Positions 62,849 through 63,940 of a DNA stretch of 63,940 nt are shown here, one piece after another (the first letter of the stretch is position 1; each line of letters starts with the position of its first letter). The stretch is from Eubacterium_U album (GTDB taxonomy: Bacteria; Bacillota; Clostridia; Lachnospirales; Lachnospiraceae), in NCBI RefSeq assembly GCF_025336545.1, contig NZ_JAODBU010000010.1:1-63940 (forward strand). The letters are read 5' to 3'. A program made the translations under genes and the position numbers. Below the pieces are notes generated by a model. The model searched no databases and had not been told where the DNA came from. It saw only the letters and a program-made list of their open reading frames with translations.

Positions 62849-63436
62849 TTATTTTACAAGTTCTTCGATAATATCTACGCACTTATCAATTCCAAGTGTT
62901 CCTGTATTTAAAGAAATGTCGTAATTATCACATACGCCCCAATCCTGGTCTGTGTAATATTTGTAATTTATTTTACGCTTTTTATCTTTTTCTCTTAAAC
63001 GTTTCTCAGGTGATTTATCTGTCTCACCATATTCCTTAACAATACGTTCTGCTTTAAATTTTTCATCTGCATGAATAAATACATTAAAGCAATCATCTCT
63101 GTCCCTCAAAATAAAGTCAGCACATCTTCCGACAATAACACAAGGTCCTTTTTCTGCCAAGTCCAAAATTATCTTTCTCTGTGCATTCCATACATAATCA
63201 TTTATAGATATTCCGTTCACATCTCTTCCTACAAATGCATATGAGAAAATACTTTTAGTTGGTGAGTGTTCACCCTGCTCCTTAATAAAATCCTGAGAAA
63301 ATCCTGTTTCTTCATGTACTTTTTCAATTATTTCCCCATCATAAAAAGGAATATTAAGTCTCTCTGCAAGTTTTCTTCCTACTGTTCTTCCGCCGCTACC
63401 AAATTCTCTACTAATTGTGATAATATTCTTTTTCAT
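62849..63436 (-). CDS. Cytidylate-kinase-like family protein
   Basis: 195 aa. P-loop-like start TISREFGSGGRTVGRKLAERL, then PFYDGEIIEKVHEETGF and VIVGRCADFILRDRDDC, matching the cytidylate-kinase-like (Cytidylate_kin2) family rather than classical Cmk. Probable nucleotide or small-molecule kinase; substrate not known. Ribosome site GAGGAGG. The region upstream is the hairpin-repeat array. Confidence 0.88.
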   Translation of the reverse strand: MKKNIITISREFGSGGRTVGRKLAERLNIPFYDGEIIEKVHEETGFSQDFIKEQGEHSPTKSIFSYAFVGRDVNGISINDYVWNAQRKIILDLAEKGPCVIVGRCADFILRDRDDCFNVFIHADEKFKAERIVKEYGETDKSPEKRLREKDKKRKINYKYYTDQDWGVCDNYDISLNTGTLGIDKCVDIIEELVK

Positions 63437-63519
63437 AAGCCACGTCCTCCTCGTTTATTTGATATATAAATTATATCACAATTTCGCATTTTTTGTGCAA
63501 TTAATCATTACAAAATCAT

Positions 63520-63940
63520 GCAAAAAACTGAAACTATACCGCCTGATTTTTGTATTTTTGTTATGCACACGGCTTCGCCTTGTATAACACTTCGAATCCG
63601 CTTCGCTTCTTCTCAGTGATTATACATTCGCCAAATTTTTTCAGTTTTTTTGCTAGCAAAAAACTGAAACTATACCGCTTGGTTTTTGTATTTTTGTTAT
63701 GCACACGGCTTCGCCTTGTATAACACTTCGAATCCGCTTCGCTTCTTCTCAGTGATTATACATTCGCCAAATTTTTTCAGTTTTTTTTGCCAGCAAAAAA
63801 CTGAAACTATACCGCTTGATTTTTGTATTTTTGTTATGCACACGGCTTCGCCTTGTATAACACTTCGAATCCGCTTCGCTTCTTCTCAGTGATTATACAT
63901 TCGCCAAATTTTTTCAGTTTTTTTTGCCAGCAAAAAACTG
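63520..63940. repeat. 136-137-bp tandem hairpin-repeat array, continuing past the window
   Basis: Units begin at 63520, 63656, 63793 and 63930. Each opens GCAAAAAACTGAAA and closes TTTCAGTTTTTTTGC (inverted ends) and holds two GCTTCGC mini-hairpins (GCGAAGC on the other strand). Its 80-bp core (for example 63557-63636) matches the reverse complement of 47060-47140 at roughly 83 percent by eye. No coding function is credible. The 83 bases between 63437 and 63519 hold the promoter side of the kinase-like gene. Confidence 0.9.

Noticed and set aside
63686..63892. Plus-strand reading frame in the tandem array
   Set aside because: It is created by the 137-bp repeats, has no ribosome site and repeats its own sequence.
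63520..63940. CRISPR array
   Set aside because: Units are 136-137 bp and identical throughout, with no short repeat/unique spacer alternation and no cas genes.

Overview
The window is AT-rich by eye and has strong AGGAGG ribosome binding sites. It carries sporulation genes (spoIIR, a sipL-like coat gene, a CotS-like gene), a Tn4451-type mobilizable transposon and many secreted proteins with Thr-rich linkers. Together these point to an anaerobic, spore-lineage Firmicute, most likely a gut or rumen Lachnospiraceae. No rRNA, tRNA, CRISPR array or phage was recognised.

Layout. (1) 1-2479: 5' part of a secreted GH16 beta-glucanase gene that runs off the left edge and carries 336-bp tandem module repeats. 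(2) About 2587-10290: a Tn4451-family mobilizable transposon with tnpX serine recombinase, tnpV, tnpW, MobV relaxase with a recognisable oriT, and a TnpY/RepA-like ATPase. Its apparent cargo is a sigma/anti-sigma pair. Both ends lie in split inverted repeats. (3) 10460-12130: two small secreted proteins sharing a basic C-terminal domain and an N-terminal NGDEGTFPW-type motif. (4) 12607-16453: metNIQ methionine-type ABC transporter and a LysR regulator. (5) 16592-48036: a large beta-1,3-glucan utilization region, almost all on the minus strand. (6) 48556-63436: mainly housekeeping and sporulation genes (plsC, spoIIR, ispE, sipL-like, pgcA, cotS-like, cca, AI-2E-family permease, MocR regulator with a divergent pyridoxal-type kinase, FeoB-associated peptide, cytidylate-kinase-like protein). 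(7) 63520-63940: 136-137-bp tandem hairpin repeats that continue past the right edge.

How the glucan region is likely to work (inference from families). Secreted and lipid-anchored GH16 enzymes cut beta-1,3-glucan. Catalysis-free CBM proteins hold the polymer at the surface. Two solute-binding proteins and two permease pairs import oligosaccharides; the energising ATPase is not in the window. In the cytosol a GH161/GH149-like beta-1,3-glucan phosphorylase, a GH94 laminaribiose-type phosphorylase and a GH17 enzyme degrade them to glucose-1-phosphate and glucose. Phosphoglucomutase (pgcA, further right) would feed glucose-1-phosphate into glycolysis. A LacI regulator sits in the cluster. Inside the transporter operon are two genes of unknown role, a DUF5696 protein and an NHL-propeller/TPR/Yip1 membrane fusion. 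They are the best candidates for an undescribed accessory system.

A second theme is a family of short hairpin repeats: a 171-bp element with perfect 20-bp terminal inverted repeats at 47.0 kb, the tandem array at the right edge, and a related-looking palindrome split by the transposon. They share 80-bp cores or GCGNAGC mini-hairpins, with base changes that preserve pairing.
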